DNA from: Impatiens glandulifera
Lineage: Eukaryota > Streptophyta > Magnoliopsida > Ericales > Balsaminaceae
Assembly (NCBI RefSeq): GCF_907164915.1
Contig: NC_061869.1
Location: 19,011,125 to 19,075,124 of the forward strand
Reading direction: 5' to 3'
Length of the DNA: 64,000 nt
Positions 44,186 to 57,711 of the stretch are shown here, one piece after another (the stretch's first letter is position 1; each line of letters begins with the position of its first letter). Position numbers and translations under genes: made by a program. The notes under the pieces were generated by a model. It made no database searches. It saw nothing but the letters and a program-made list of their open reading frames with translations, and was not told the origin of the DNA.

Positions 44186-47100
44186 GGATAATTCCCTCTT
44201 TGTCAACAGTTTGTTCAAACCCGACCAACTCTCTTAATCGGGCAATGGGTGAATCCAACACATACTCCCCTGATCCTAAGACAGAAAATTCGAATGCAAC
44301 TAACCTCCACATAGGCTTAGGAGAGAATCACACGAATATCCTCCTTGAAAATCATGGGTCTCCAAAGCTAGGAGGAAAGGGTGAAAATCAGACTAACGTG
44401 AGCAAGAGCAATAATAAGGATTTTGCAGTCAACACGCCAGGAAAAATGCAAAGAACGGCAGCGAAAACATTGGGTAAAGATACAGACCCGAGGAAATGGA
44501 GGGTCGATTTTAATGAAATGGTCAACCTAAAAGGGCTTAGAAATCAGATAACAAAATTATTGATACTAGGCAAGAAAGACCAAATCATTTTAACAAAGAG
44601 AAAAGCCAACAGTACACATAGCAACTAAACCGACATTACCTACAAGACTGAAATCTCCTAAAAAAAGAGGAGTACAATACTATTGTGAGCTAGTCTGTTG
44701 AAATTTGAGAGAGCTCTCTAAATGCCCCAAAACCAGAGTATACTTCATCAAGAACAATTCTAATTGGAATCTAGGCCGGGTTTGGAAGAAAACTGAAGAA
44801 CAAAGCAAAACTCAAGGGAATGATCAGAAAATAGAGTAAAAGTAGAATAAAGATAAGAAAACAGGGCAAAACCAGAGTAATGAGCAGAATGAACAATAGA
44901 AACATAATGCAGGGCAAAAGAACAAAGGGGAAACAAAAGCTGACAATCTAGTTCAAGAAAGGGGAAAGATTTTTCTTGGAACATTTAAGCCAAAAGTTGA
45001 AATTACCGGTTCTCCGTTTGAATTCAAACTACCCCAAGAAGTTGAGGAAAACTTTATAAAGTCATGGAGGAATGTCATAGTGGGCAACTTCATCGGAAGA
45101 AACAAGGTGCCATTTCTAGTAACCAAAAAAGCCCTAATGGAACAATGGGGAAAAATGGTCTAGAAAAGGTAACATCAAACATTCATGACTTATACTTTCT
45201 CAAATTCAAAAAAGAATCAGATCTCGAAAGTATTCTGATCAACGGGCACACATTTGTTGGGAAAAACTACATGAAACTTGAAAAATGGGCAGAAGGTATG
45301 AACCTCTTCAGCAAGCCCAAAGAAACTGCGCAAATCTGGTTCCAATTGCGCAACATCCCTTCCCACATGTATAACCCTGAAGCATTAAATCACTTTGTGA
45401 GCCTATTGGGGAGTCCACTCTATATGGACCCAACTACAGAAAAGGTGAGCATGACTTATGCTAGGATGTGCATTTAGATACACCTGAGATCAATTCTTCC
45501 ATACCAGATGACGATAACAGACAGAAAAGGCGAACCCACAATTATGAGAATCTCATATGAGTGGAGACCGAGTAGATGCTCTGACTGTAACACATTCGAG
45601 CATGTTCGTTACAAGTGCCCGAAAATGATTGAAGAAGTAAGGAAAAAAGATGATCAAGAAAGAAATAGAGAGAGAAGAAACAAAAAGAAGAACAAGAAAG
45701 GTTGGAAAAGGAAAAAGTTGAGAATGGAAGACAGAAAGAGGTTACTAAAGAATAAGTATTGAGTAAGCAGAAGGATCAAGATAAGGAAGGAAATTCATAA
45801 CAGGGTTTTGAAGAACAGGGGATGGAAGATAGAGTGGTAAGAGATTCAGAATCAAAGGCTGAGAATGAAGAGGTAACAAAGAAATTTGACCAAGAAGTAA
45901 GAATCAATACCGAAGAGGTTGTGGAAAGGGAAAGCGTGGGAGAAAGCAAGAAAGGGGAAGTGGGTGAAGGAAATGGAAAAGATAAAGAAGAGACAGTTAA
46001 ATCGCTTGAAACTGTGCAATCACCACTTCAAAAGAAAGTTGACCATAGAAACACAAAAATTCCAAAACAGCAAGGTAAGCAAATTAAGGAAAATACAATT
46101 TCTTATAGCCTTGTTATATGGGAAAAATAGAAAAGAAGTAAAGGTAAAGGAAGGGGAGGTAAATCTGGAACATATTCTTTTCATTAATGAACTTAATGAC
46201 ATGGAATATTAGAGGGTTAAATGACCCTATAAAGAGAAGAGAGGTTAGAAGAATAACAAAAAAGAATGAACTCACAGTATTTAGAATTATTGAAACAAAA
46301 GTCAGACAAAGTCAAATAGAGAATGTTGCCTAGTGTTGCTTCAAAGAAGAATGATAATTTATTCATAACTCTGATGGGTTAAAAGTAGAATTTGGATAGG
46401 ATGGGATAAAAGAAGGGTTGAAGTCAAGAAAATTTTTAAAAGCAAGCAAGTTATTTTGACAAGGGTTATCAATCTGGTGATAAGGGTAAAAATCTTCTTT
46501 GCGGTAGTCTATGCAAGCAACTCTGGGACAGAGAGGAAGACACATTGAAATGATTTGAGAAGAAGCATTACAGACGAACAACCATGAGTTATTATGGGAA
46601 ATTTTTAACGTTACAAGATTTAAGAACGAAAGAGAGCCTGAGACAAACATAACACAAGACATGCATGATTTCAATGAATGCATTCGAGACATAAGTTGCA
46701 TTGAACCGTCTTCCTCGGGTAATCTATTTACATGGTCAACTTCAAGAGGGGCGGACAACATGAGAAAAAGCAGAATTGATAGAGGCCTAGTGAATGAAAA
46801 ATGGGTGAAGTATTACCCAAGAATCCAAATCTAGGTTTTTCAACCATGTATCCCTAATCACTTCCCTTTGAAATTCTTTTGGAAGAAGGAGAAAAAACAG
46901 AAAAGACCCTTTAAGTTCTTCAGCTTCTGGATGAAAGATGAAAAATTTAATGAAATCCTTAATGAAACTTGGAACATCAGAATTAATGAAACAAAGATGT
47001 TCAGAGTTTTTGAGAAACTAAGATTACTGAAAGGGAAGCTGAATAAGCTAGACCGGAAAAATATAGTGGGATTTCTAAAAGAGTAGAGGAAGCTAGAACG

Positions 47101-49508
47101 AAATTGGAGGAAATACAAAGCAAGACACTAAGAACCCCAAATCTACCTTATAACAGGGAAGATGAAAAAGAGGCTCTTACGCGATTCAGAGATCTCTGTT
47201 CTAAAGAGGGAAGCTTTGCTAAACAAAAATCTAGAGAAAATTGACTTTCATTAGGAGACAAAAATACTTCTTTCTTATATAAAAAATGTTCATTATGGAA
47301 TTTCAGAAATTAGGTCATAAGGCTCACAAACTCAAATGGAGATGTTTTATATGGACAAAAGGCAGTTCATGAGGAAGCAATAAATTTCTACAAATAGCTG
47401 ATTGGAATAGAAATGAGCACAATAATATAGGACAACCGAAGATTGCTTCAACAGATTGTGCAAAAATAAATCAGTGAAGAAAGTGGTAACCAATTGATTA
47501 CAAGAGTTAGTATGGAAGAAGTCAGAAAAGTTGTGTTTTCGATGAAGGGGGATAAAAGCCCATGGCTAGATGGTTTCAACAAGAACTTCTTCAAAGAAAA
47601 CTGAGAAATAGTGGGTAAAGATGTAAGCGAAGGGGTTTTGGAATTCTTCCAAAACAGAAAAATGTTGAAGCAATGGAACGTCATAGTGTTGAATTTGATT
47701 CATAAGAATTCAATTCTGTAAAAAATTCAGGACTTTCATCATATTTCATGTTGCAATGTTATTTACAATATTATTTCAAAAATTATTTCGCAATGTTTGA
47801 AAACAGTTATTGATAAGTTTGTAGGATTAAGGCAATCAACATTTATTCCTAAATGCTTTATTTCCCATAACATCCTACTCACGTGGAGCTTATTGAATGG
47901 ATATGGCAAGAAAAATATATCGCCACGTGTGGCTTTCAAAATTAACATTAGAAAAGCTTTAGACTCTATTAGATGGGGATCAATCCACCAATTCCTCCTC
48001 GTTGTAGGTTTTTCAATTATTTTCATTGATTTGATTATGCAATGTGTTTCCACTCCTCACTTTTTGTGAGCGTGAATGGTATTCATGAAGGCTTTTTCAA
48101 GGGTGAAAGGGAGTAAGGCAAGGAGACCCTATATCTCCTTACTTGTTCATCTTAATAATGGAAATTCTTGACTGTATTTTTAAAATGCTTCTGAGAAGTC
48201 ATCATTTCAAATTTCACCCGTACTACAAAGAAGAAGCAATAACCCATATATGTTTTGCATATGATCTATTTTTTGTGGCTTATGCGGATGTTGAATATGT
48301 TAGTATATCAAATAAGCTTTAACAATCTTTTCGAGTATTATAGGTTTATACATCAATGAGGACCAAACTCAGACTTTCTATGGAGTGATTAATGAAGAAA
48401 GGAAAGAAAATATATTCAATATTATGGGAATCAAGGAAGGTGAACTACTAGTGAAATACCATGGAGTACCCCTGTCAACAAAACAACTCCGATATAATCA
48501 CTCAGACAACTGGTAGAAAATGTTAGAAATTCTGTCTTGGGTTGAGCTACGAAAAAACTGTCTTATACAGGTAGAATCGAGCTCATTAAAAGAGTCATCT
48601 TTGGAATTATTGGCTAGTGGGAACAACAAATAGTCATCCCAAAGAAAGTAATGACTGAACTCGATAGAATCATGAGAGATTACATATGGGGGAACACAAG
48701 GCAGATGAGGCAAAAAATTCAAATGGGAGGATGTTTGCACTCCCATAGAAGCTTATGGGAGTTGAAGCAAAAAGTGGACTCCCTGTGGGTCAAATGGGTG
48801 CATACAAGATTTATGAAAGAATAGCAGAGTATATGGACACGAAGCATCAATGAAAGAATGGCATGGTGATTGAAGAAGATCCTAAAACAAGAAAAGATGC
48901 CTTTCAAATGGTGAAAACCACAATTAAAAATGGAAGAAGGTACTATTCTGGTATGATCCTTGGTTGGATAATATTCCCATTATATTCAAAGAAGAAATGC
49001 AAAGAAACAGAGTTAGAAGAGAATACATCAAGTACTCATTTAGAGACGTCTATGAAGGTAAATGTGATTCACTATTGAGGCGTATTCCAGAAGGTGATAA
49101 AATCCTAAACCTAATGAGGCAGAAGAAACTCAATGAAAGAAATGATGAATAATGTTGGAAAATAGAAAGAAAGGAGAAGTTCATTATAGGAAAGACATGG
49201 AAAATAGTTAGAACAAGAGGACACGAGGTAGATGACATAATGTGGTATGGTATCCAAAAATTATTTCTCGTCACCAATTTATTCTTTGACTAGTATACAA
49301 GAAAAATTTGACAATAAAAGATACAAAAATATTCTTGATATCAACTGTGTCTTATGTTCGGGAGTTGAGGAAAACATAAACCATTTATTGGGGAATGCTC
49401 TTTTGTAATACAAATTTGGAGGAGGTATGCTACAAACATGAACATCATTAACTTTCCAAGGAAGAAATCCAAAAGTGGATGAAGAATAAAGCAAAAAGAA
49501 GATCCTTC
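44186..49508 (+). pseudogene. LINE (L1-type), copy 2, with ORF1 5' part
   Basis: Extends further 5' than copy 1. ORF1 N-terminal segment 44200-44628, a DUF4283-like RNA-binding region 45064-45477 (KLEKWAEGMNLF, WFQLRNIPSHMYN), a zinc knuckle CSDCNTFEHVRYKC at 45508-45762, and a Lys/Glu tail. ORF2 starts near 46195 with the endonuclease block WNIRGLNDP. RT fragments lie at 47797-48300; the FADD box reads FAYD. A zf-RVT-like region is near 49340-49400. Multiple stops and frameshifts throughout; inactive. It ends where the inverted Copia fragment begins. Confidence 0.83.
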
Positions 49509-50770
49509 TATGTAAGTATGTTGAAATGCTTAATTTAGTCATGCCGGGCTTTTCTTCAATGGGACAATGAACTAATTTAATAAACTTGTCATTAGCAATC
49601 ACAAACATGAGGTCTGGTCTAGTTACAGTTAAATATCTCAAAATGCCTACAATCTTTTTATATTCAGCGACATACACTCTAGCTAATAACCATGTCAAAT
49701 ATTTCTAAACATATTTTCATTTATCGACAAAAATACTATCATTTATTTACAAGACTTCAATACCTAAAAAATATCTCAATCTTTCCAAAATTTATTTAAA
49801 CACTTTAATTAAATCCACATCATTTTTAGTATGATTAAATCATCAACATAAAGATTTACTATCATAATTTTTTTCTTTAAACCGCTTTTAACAAATAAAA
49901 TAGGATCAAATGAGAACTTTTTAATTCTTTCTGTAGAAAATAGTTGTCAATTTGGATTAACCAAGCTCTTGCTTAAAACCATACAAAGTTTTTTCAAATT
50001 TGTATACTTTGCTCTTCTCCTTTCTTTTCAAATCATCGAAGTTGATCCACATAGACAACTTTTGTTAGTTCTCTTTAAGAAATTAATTCTTCACATTAAG
50101 TTGGTAAATGCTCCAACCATTTTGTGCAACCATGACAATCACCAATCTGATCGTATCCCATCATGCTACTTCATTGTAATCCACTCCATATTTCTGAGCA
50201 TAACCTTTTACAAGGAGTCTTTCTTTGTGTTTATCAACTTTCCCAAATTTGTTAAGCTTTATTTTAAATACCCATTTGATTCCTATTCTCCTTACAATCT
50301 TTGACAATTCCACTAAATTCATGTACCATTTTTCTCAATAGCCTTCAGTTTTTGTCTCATAGAATCTAGTCACATTTGGTTCTCTGCTGCTTCTTCAAAA
50401 GTTTTTGGTCCATTGTGAAAAAAGTGCTAGTTGACTTGTTTCATCATCTTCATCAGATAGTTAATCTCCACATACATAATCTCTTCTATTTTCCCTTCTC
50501 AGTTTTCTAAATCCAACCACAGAAATTGATTTTGGAGTTACTTCATTAGTGTTGTCTTGATTGGAAGTTTATATTATTTCTGTTGTTGCTTCTGATTTGA
50601 TTCTTTCTCACAATTTTATTGTTATTCAAGTTCACTGTCACTTTTTTCTTCCAATTCTTTACATGTCTATATTGAGTCTTTTTTCCGTTAATACATATTA
50701 TAACCTTTCTTACAATTGGATCATATAACATATAAGCTTGGACTCACGACTTATAACAAATAGGACACAA
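49509..50770 (-). pseudogene. Inverted Ty1/copia pol fragment, copy 2
   Basis: Same fragment as 4029-5320 with extra small deletions. The GILRYLT-x-TRPDLMF block lies near 49650-49610. The KQAPRAWY block around 49960-49990 is partly lost, and the integrase-end segment is at 50731-50546. No LTRs. Confidence 0.68.
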
Positions 50771-51219
50771 TCATGACTTTTATCATTCAACTTTAATATT
50801 TTTCTGTAAAAAACATGCACATTAGCACGACATCTATTCTAAATTACTCAACTCATGGAATGACATGTTTCATGTTTCTCTGGTGTCTTTCCTTTTAATG
50901 CATCAGTGAAGCAACGATTCATTATAGCTTAACTGCAACTTTCTTGTTGCTCTCCAAGAACTCTTCAGCTCTACTTAGATATCTTTCTCCGATGTTGTTT
51001 TCCATCCAAGTAGTGAGTACACACTGTCTTGTACCTTGATAACTGACAATTTGGCAAACCTCTAACCATTTTTTGAGTCTATAGTGCAAGAATTGAGAAA
51101 TATTCTTATCGTTTACTTGAAAACAAAATTAATAAATATAATCAATATAATATATTGGAGATATAATATACAGATAATATATCTTATATTATATCTCCAA
51201 TATATTAATAAAGATATTT

Positions 51220-51777
51220 TGTTGGGTCAGCTCATTTGACAGCTGGGCCTAACAAATTAATAAAGCCCATTAGGGCATATTTAATTAAGGGAAAAAAAAC
51301 ACAGCAGTTTTAGAGTTGTTTTTCTTTCTCTCTCTTCCAGCAGTTTTTCCTCCATTGAAACAGTTCTTCCTCCATTGAAGCAGCAGGTTCTTCTTCTGAT
51401 TTCCTTTATCACTTCTCCATTTGGTTAGCCATCTTTAGTGATGATGATAATGTATGTGAATGACAAGTTAGGATGAGGTCAATTGATAACTTTTGTTAGA
51501 TTACCTCTAGACTTGTATTGAACTACATTGTATACCCATTTGATATAGTGGATGATTTAAGTGGCCGAAGTGTCCCGTGGTTTTTACCTAATTTGAGTTT
51601 TCCACGTAAAATCTTGGTGTTCTACTCTCTGTGTTTTTTGATTGTTTGATTGTTTTATGCTCAATTGTTTTGGCTGCCTATTTGATTACACAAAAGGGAA
51701 AAAGAATTGTTAGGCCTTGTTGTAGCTTGTTTATTTCTGAATTGCTAAACAGGTGCTATTATTCTATTTCTCCAACA
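51220..51777 (+). repeat. 5' LTR of Copia element
   Basis: 558 bp, TGTTGGGTCAGC ... TTCTCCAACA. The same length as the 3' LTR. Confidence 0.97.
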
Positions 51778-51779
51778 AG

Positions 51780-51792
51780 TGGTATCAGAGCT
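51780..51792 (+). other. Primer-binding site of Copia element
   Basis: TGGTATCAGAGCT two bases after the 5' LTR; complementary to initiator-Met tRNA as in most plant Copia elements. Confidence 0.93.
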
Positions 51793-51826
51793 GAGTTCGT
51801 TTGGTGGTGATTCTTGTATAATTCAA

Positions 51827-54800
51827 ATGGAAGAATCGTTGAGCAGTAATGGAACGATGATCAAACTCACAGCTACCAATTACACAATCTAGAAGTCATA
51901 GATGGAGGACTTATTGTGTAATTATGATTATGAAGACACTATTTTGGGTGATAAAGGCAAACAAGAGGCTATGACAGGTGCAGATTGTAAGAAGCTGAAC
52001 AGAAAGACAGTTGGTAAAATCAGGCAATGGGTTGACAACAGTGTGTATCAGCATGTGGCTACTGAAGTTAATGCTTATAAGGTGTGGACTATTTTGAGTG
52101 AACTTTATGAGAAGAACAACACTCAAAACAAAGCATTTCTATTTAGGAGCTTTGCTCGTTGAAATATCAAGATGGGTCTTTTATGTCTGAGCATCTAAAT
52201 GCTTTTCAGGGGATTCTAAATGAGTTGGTTGCAATAGGAATGAAATTTGATGATGAGCTTCATGCTATGTGTTTGATTAATTCTCTGCCTGATAGTTGGG
52301 AAACACTTGTGGTTTCAATTACTAATTATGTTCCATAAGGTAAGCTCACTTTGAAAATGATGAAAGAGAGCGTGCTGAATGAAGAGGCTAGAAGAAAAGA
52401 ACAGGGCTTCTCGACTCCAAGTCAGGTGTTCGTGACTGAGAAAAGGGGTAGAAGTAAAAGTAAAACTCCAAAGAATCGTAGTGGCAGTTCGGACAGGTCA
52501 CGGGGAACATCCAACTCGAGAAAAGAGATTACATGTTATCATTGTGGCAAGCCAGGACATAAGAAGTATCAGTGCAGATCTTTGAAACGGGAACAAAAGG
52601 AGAATAAGCAAGATGGAAGTAGTAAGGTTGCAGATGTGGGTGGTAACGACATCGATATTGTTTACGACAATGATAGTATCAACCTTGTTTCTCAAGATAC
52701 ACAATGGGTGGTAGACTCAGGCGCTTCTTATCATGTCACCAATCGTTGTGATATATTTGTTTCTTACACTAGTGGACAGTTTGGTTCAGTGACGTTGGGA
52801 AACCATGTTACGTGTAAGATTGTTGGAAAAGGAGATGTCTGTTTGGATACTAACACTTCGTGCAAACTACTTTTGAAGAATGTTCGACATGTTCCTGATA
52901 TTCGGATGAATTTGATCTCTACTGGTATTCTTGATGATGAGGGCTATCATAGTTACTTTGGTGAAGGAAAATGGAAACTCACTAAGGGGTCTTTGGTGAA
53001 AGCTAAAGGAAAGAAGGTCGGTTCTCTTTATGTGACAGAGACTAAGTCTTACGGGGGAGAAGCAAATGCAGTTAATGATTGTTCAGCACAACTTTGGCAT
53101 AAGAGACTTGGTCACTTAAGTCAGAATGGAATGCAAGTTCTCTCCAAGACAATCAATCTCCAGGGCTTAAAGTCCACAGATTTGAAGACATGCACAAATT
53201 GCTTAGTTGGTAAGCAACATAGAGTTTCCTTCAAAAGTTTCTCTCCATCTAGGAAGCCCAATATCCTAGATATGGTTCACACAGACATATGTTTTATGGA
53301 TTCTTTGACTTTAGGTGGTGCTCATTATTACATCACTTTTATCGATGATTGCTCAAGGAAGGTGTGGGCATATTGCTTGAAGACTAAAGATCAAGCATTG
53401 GATTACTTCAAGTTGTTTCACGCTGAAGTGGAGAGAGAAACTGGGAAGAAGTTGAAATGTGTTCGTTCGGACAATGGTGGCGAATACAGAGGGCCATTTG
53501 TGGAATACTGTAAAAGTCATGGGATCAAGCTTTTGAAGACTGTGCCAAAAACACCTCAACAAAATGGAGTTGCATAGAGGATGAACAGGTCTATCAATGA
53601 GAGAATTTTGTGTATGTTGTCTCATGCTAAGTTGCCAAAATCCTTTTAGGGAGAGGCAATGAAGACATCGGTTGATCTGATAAACCTTTCACCCTCAACT
53701 CCTTTAGATGGCGACATTCCAGAAAGAGTTTGGAGAGGTAAAGACGTCTCTTATGATCACTTGAGAGTTTTTGGTTATAAAGTGTTTGTTCATGTTCCTC
53801 GAGATGAGAGAGCTAAGCTTGATAGCAAGACGAGACAATGTATCTTTATTAGGTATGGCCACGGAGAATTTGGGTATCGATGTTGGGATCCGGTTAACAA
53901 GAAACTCATTAGAAGTAGAGATGTGGTATTCTTTGAAGATCAAACCATTGAAGACTTTGAGAAAAAAGAAAATCCGAAGTCTACAGAGAATGAATTGCTT
54001 GACAATGGTAGGATTCGTACACCACAATCACAGCCCAATGATGTGGAAAATGCCCAAGTTGAGGTTGATGAGACTCCTCTAGTTGATGCTGAGCCAACAG
54101 AGGAAGCTGAACAAGATGATGATAGTTCTCTAGAGCCACCTGATGATCAGCATATTAGAAGATCGAGTAGGAAGCGACAACCTTCTAGTAGGTATCCTCC
54201 CAATGAGTATGTGATGTTGACTGACGGGGGAGAACCAGAAACCTATCAAGAAGCATTGTCTCATGAAAACAAGAACAAGTGGCCGGTGGCAATGCAAGAA
54301 GAGATAAATTCCTTGCAAGAGAACGAAACTTATGACTTGGTGAAACTTCCAAAAGGAAAGAAGACTTTGAAGAACAAGTGGGTATTCAAGTTGAAGCACC
54401 AAGAGAATAGCTCACAACCTCGATACAAAGCAAGACTGGTTGTGAAGGGCTTTGGACAGAAAAAGGGGATTGATTTTGAAGAGATCTTCTCACCGGTTGT
54501 GAAGAGGTCATCCATCAGAGTTGTGTTAGCATTGACTTCTAGTCAAGATTTGGAAATTGAACAACTGGATGTGAAGACTGCATTTCTCCATGGTGACTTG
54601 GAGGAAGAGATCTATATGGAACAACCTGAGGGTTTCAAAGTTAAAGGTAAAGAAGATCTTGTCTGCAGGTTGAGGAAAAGCTTGTATGGGCTCAAGCAAG
54701 CGCCTAGACAATGGTACAGGAAATTCGACTCTTTCATGGAAGCAAATGGGTACAGTAAGACTACTTCTGATCATTGTGTTTTCATCAAGAGATACGGTGT

Positions 54801-55801
54801 TGATGATTATGTTATTCTTCTGCTCTATGTTGATAATATGCTGATTGTTGGGCAAGATATTGCAAAAATTGAGAAGTTCAAAAGGGATTTGAATAAGTCT
54901 TTTGCGATGAAGGATTTGGGTTCAGTGAAGCAGATCTTAGGCATGGAAATCACAAGAGACAGAAAGAACAAAACACTTTGGCTATCACAGGAGAAGTACA
55001 TTGAGAAGGTACTTGAGAGGTTTGTAATAAAAAATGCAAAATCGGTTTCAGTTCCACTTCCCGGTCATTTTAAGTTGAGTTCTAAACAATGTCCTACAAG
55101 TGAGAAAGAGAAAGATGAAATGAAGAATGTACTTTATGCCTCTGCAGTTGGTAGTCTTATGTATGCCATGGTATGTACAAGACCAGACATAGCACACACA
55201 GTTGGTGTTGTTAGTCGGTATCTCTCCAACCCGGGAGAAGAACATTGGTTGGCTGTTAAGTGGATTCTTAGATATCTTCGAGGCTCTTCGAAAGCACGTT
55301 TATGCTTCGGAAGTGATACTCCTATTTTGGAAGGCTTTACAGATTCTAATATGGCGGATGATGTTGATTCAAGAAAATCTATATCAGGTTTTTTGTTACC
55401 TTTGCAGGCGGTGCTGTTTCGTGGCAGTCAAGGTTACAAAAGTGTGTTGCTTTGTCTACTACAGAAGCAGAGTATATTGCAGCTACTGAGGCATGTAAAG
55501 AGGTGTTATGGATAAGAAGTTCCTACAAGAGTTGGGTCAAAAGCAAGAGAAGTTTACTTTGTTTTGCGACAGTCAAAGTGTCATTCATCTATCAAAGAAT
55601 TCAGTTTTTCATTCGAGATCCAAACACATCGACGTGAGATATCATTGGATACGTGATGTGCTTGAGGAAAAAGAGCTGAACTTGGAGAAGTTTCATACAA
55701 GTGAGAATGGTGCCGATATGTTTACGAAATCCTTGCCTAAGGACAAGTTTGAAGATTGTCGGGAGAGAGCGGGTTTATTGGAGCCCGCGAAGTTGCGCTG
55801 A
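51827..55801 (+). pseudogene. Copia gag-pol polyprotein, multiply interrupted
   Basis: Starts ATG at 51827. Two TAG codons follow within 30 codons, then a frameshift near 52160, a TAA near 52339, TAGs at about 53576 and 53649, and a frame change near 55395. Domains in order: gag (51902-52350), zinc knuckle CYHCGKPGHKKYQC (about 52535), protease DSGASYHVT (about 52720), integrase zinc site and DDE core (53090-53580), RT (54220-55000) and RNase H (55320-55760, [25 protein letters not shown]). The RT box reads YVDN instead of YVDD. The TAG at 53576 replaces the third acidic residue of the integrase triad, 35 residues after the second. C-terminus at 55801 abuts the PPT. No reading frame could yield working protein. 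Confidence 0.93.
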
Positions 55802-55812
55802 CGGGGGAGATT
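55800..55812 (+). other. Polypurine tract of Copia element
   Basis: GACGGGGGAGATT immediately before the 3' LTR; overlaps the polyprotein stop codon. Confidence 0.85.
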
Positions 55813-56370
55813 TGTTGGGTCAGCTCATTTGACAGCTGGGCCTAACAAATTAATAAAGCCCATTAGGGCATATTTAATTAATGGAAAAAAAACACAACAG
55901 TTTTAGAGTTGTTTTTCTTTCTCTCTCTTCCAGCAGTTCTTCCTCCATTGAAACAGTTCTTCCTCCATTGAAGCAGCAGGTTCTTCGTCTGATTTCCTTT
56001 ATCTCTTCTCCATTTGGTTAGCCATCTTTAGTGATGATGATAATGTATGTGAATGACAAGTTAGGATGAGGTCAATTGATAACTTTTGTTAGATTACCTC
56101 TAGGCTTGTATTGAACTACATTGTATACCCATTTGATATAGTGGATGATTTAAGTGGCCGAAGTGTCCCGTGGTTTTTACCTAATTTGGGTTTTCCACGT
56201 AAAATCTTGGTGTCCTGCTCTCTGTGTTTTTTGATTGTTTGATTGTTTGATGCTCAATTGTTTTGGCTGCCTATTTGATTACACAAAAGGGAAAAAGAAT
56301 TGTTAGGCCTTGTTGTAGCTTGTTTATTTCTGAATTGTTAAACATGTACTATTATTCGATTTCTCCAACA
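55813..56370 (+). repeat. 3' LTR of Copia element
   Basis: 558 bp, about 14 differences by eye from the 5' LTR, including the last 30 bp (AACATGTACTATTATTCGAT versus AACAGGTGCTATTATTCTAT). Confidence 0.97.
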
Positions 56371-56992
56371 TATTTCAATAGATTTCTCATCTTTACTGGA
56401 AATAAAACATCAATGATCATGTTTCTAGTCATAGTCAATGTCATAAACATGCCCTTCTGAGGATGGTATAGGTTGCAGATCCTTGTGGCATACTTTGATT
56501 ACTGCTTTCTTTTGGAGTTTCCCATACTAGAACATAATAAACATCCTAAATTACTTGATTTAAAATATAAAAATCATTAAACTTTAGCCAAAATGACAAA
56601 TAAGATCGTTGAACATTAATATTAAAAATGACATTATACTTGAATTGATTTGTACCTTCCATAAGTTTAGGATTTTTTATCACAAGGATTGTTGTTCTGA
56701 TAAAATTGCAATCTCACCTGAGGTTGGGGCTGTCATCTAGGTGTTGCCAAGATTGGCGTTTTCCAGTGGTGAAGAGTAAACAATTGAATTCCTGATATTG
56801 CATAATACATGTTTGAAATATCAATTCAATGGCTTGAGAGAATTTACAAAGAGAATAATAGTCTACTCTGCTCTAAAATTGTTATAAGAAATAGTCAATT
56901 CGAGACTACCTCTTCTCTACAATTGTTTTAAGAAATAGTCATTTCGAGACAACATTAGCATCACATCATTGACAAGTAACATCATTATCATA

Positions 56993-57564
56993 CCTAAAGA
57001 CAATGAAGATGAAGAGGCAGAAGATGAAATGAAAAACACAAAGGAAACTAAGGCAGTTGATCCTCAAACACGTAAAACTGAAATTAAGAAAAATAGTGAC
57101 AAAAGTCCTGAAATCCTAAAAATAATACATTTATTATGTTAGTACGAGTTAATATAGAGGAAAATTAAACAATAAGAGCAGACAAACATCATCATCAACT
57201 TCAATTTAATCTCTCTTAATGAAGAACGCAAGAAGAATATTTAATCTCTCTTAATGAAGAACGCAAGAAGAATGGGACGTGGAAGAAACCAATATGGTCA
57301 AAAGGCGGATATGGAGACAACATAGGTTGGGATAGCTAGATTGTAGTCTTTGTTCATTATAATCTGTGTTATAGCTAAATTGTAGTCTTTGTTCATTATA
57401 ATCTGTGTTTTGTAATGTGATTTGACTGCAACAATTCAGAAATTTTTGAGTTTTTTGTTTGTCATCTTACAATTAAAACTAGAGTTTGTCTAGTTTTGAT
57501 AATTGACTCCTCCCACTTTTAGGCTTTTAATGAAATGGTGTTAAACTGTTTTCCAAAAAAAAAA
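56993..57564 (+). mobile_element. Retroposed poly(A) sequence, block A copy 2
   Basis: Same insertion as 9073-9589, flanked by ACATCATTATCATA at 56979-56992 and 57565-57578. It has two extra internal tandem duplications (around 57215-57265 and 57355-57405) and a shortened acidic frame. The clearest coding-like end here is NGTWKKPIW...GWDS before a TAG near 57340. Confidence 0.73.
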
Positions 57565-57711
57565 ACATCATTATCATAATTCCTTATGATATATATTTCA
57601 ATACAAAAGTATAATAACATAAAATATTGAATACTACTAGTATTTTGAGGTTGCCTAATCTTTTTGTTTGTTCACTTATTAACATATATATGTATAGTAA
57701 GCTTCTTCTAG

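Larger units (their letters stand above)
51220..56370 (+). mobile_element. Ty1/copia LTR retrotransposon (5151 bp), structurally complete, coding-dead
   Basis: Flanked by an exact 5-bp duplication TATTT (51215-51219, 56371-56375). Block A copy 1 has the uninterrupted site near 8451-8460. The two 558-bp LTRs (51220-51777, 55813-56370) end TGTTGG...CCAACA and differ at about 14 positions by eye (about 2.5%). PBS and PPT are present. The pol order is gag-protease-integrase-RT-RNase H as in Copia; motifs resemble the TNT1/Tork type. It inserted after the block A duplication. Confidence 0.97.
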
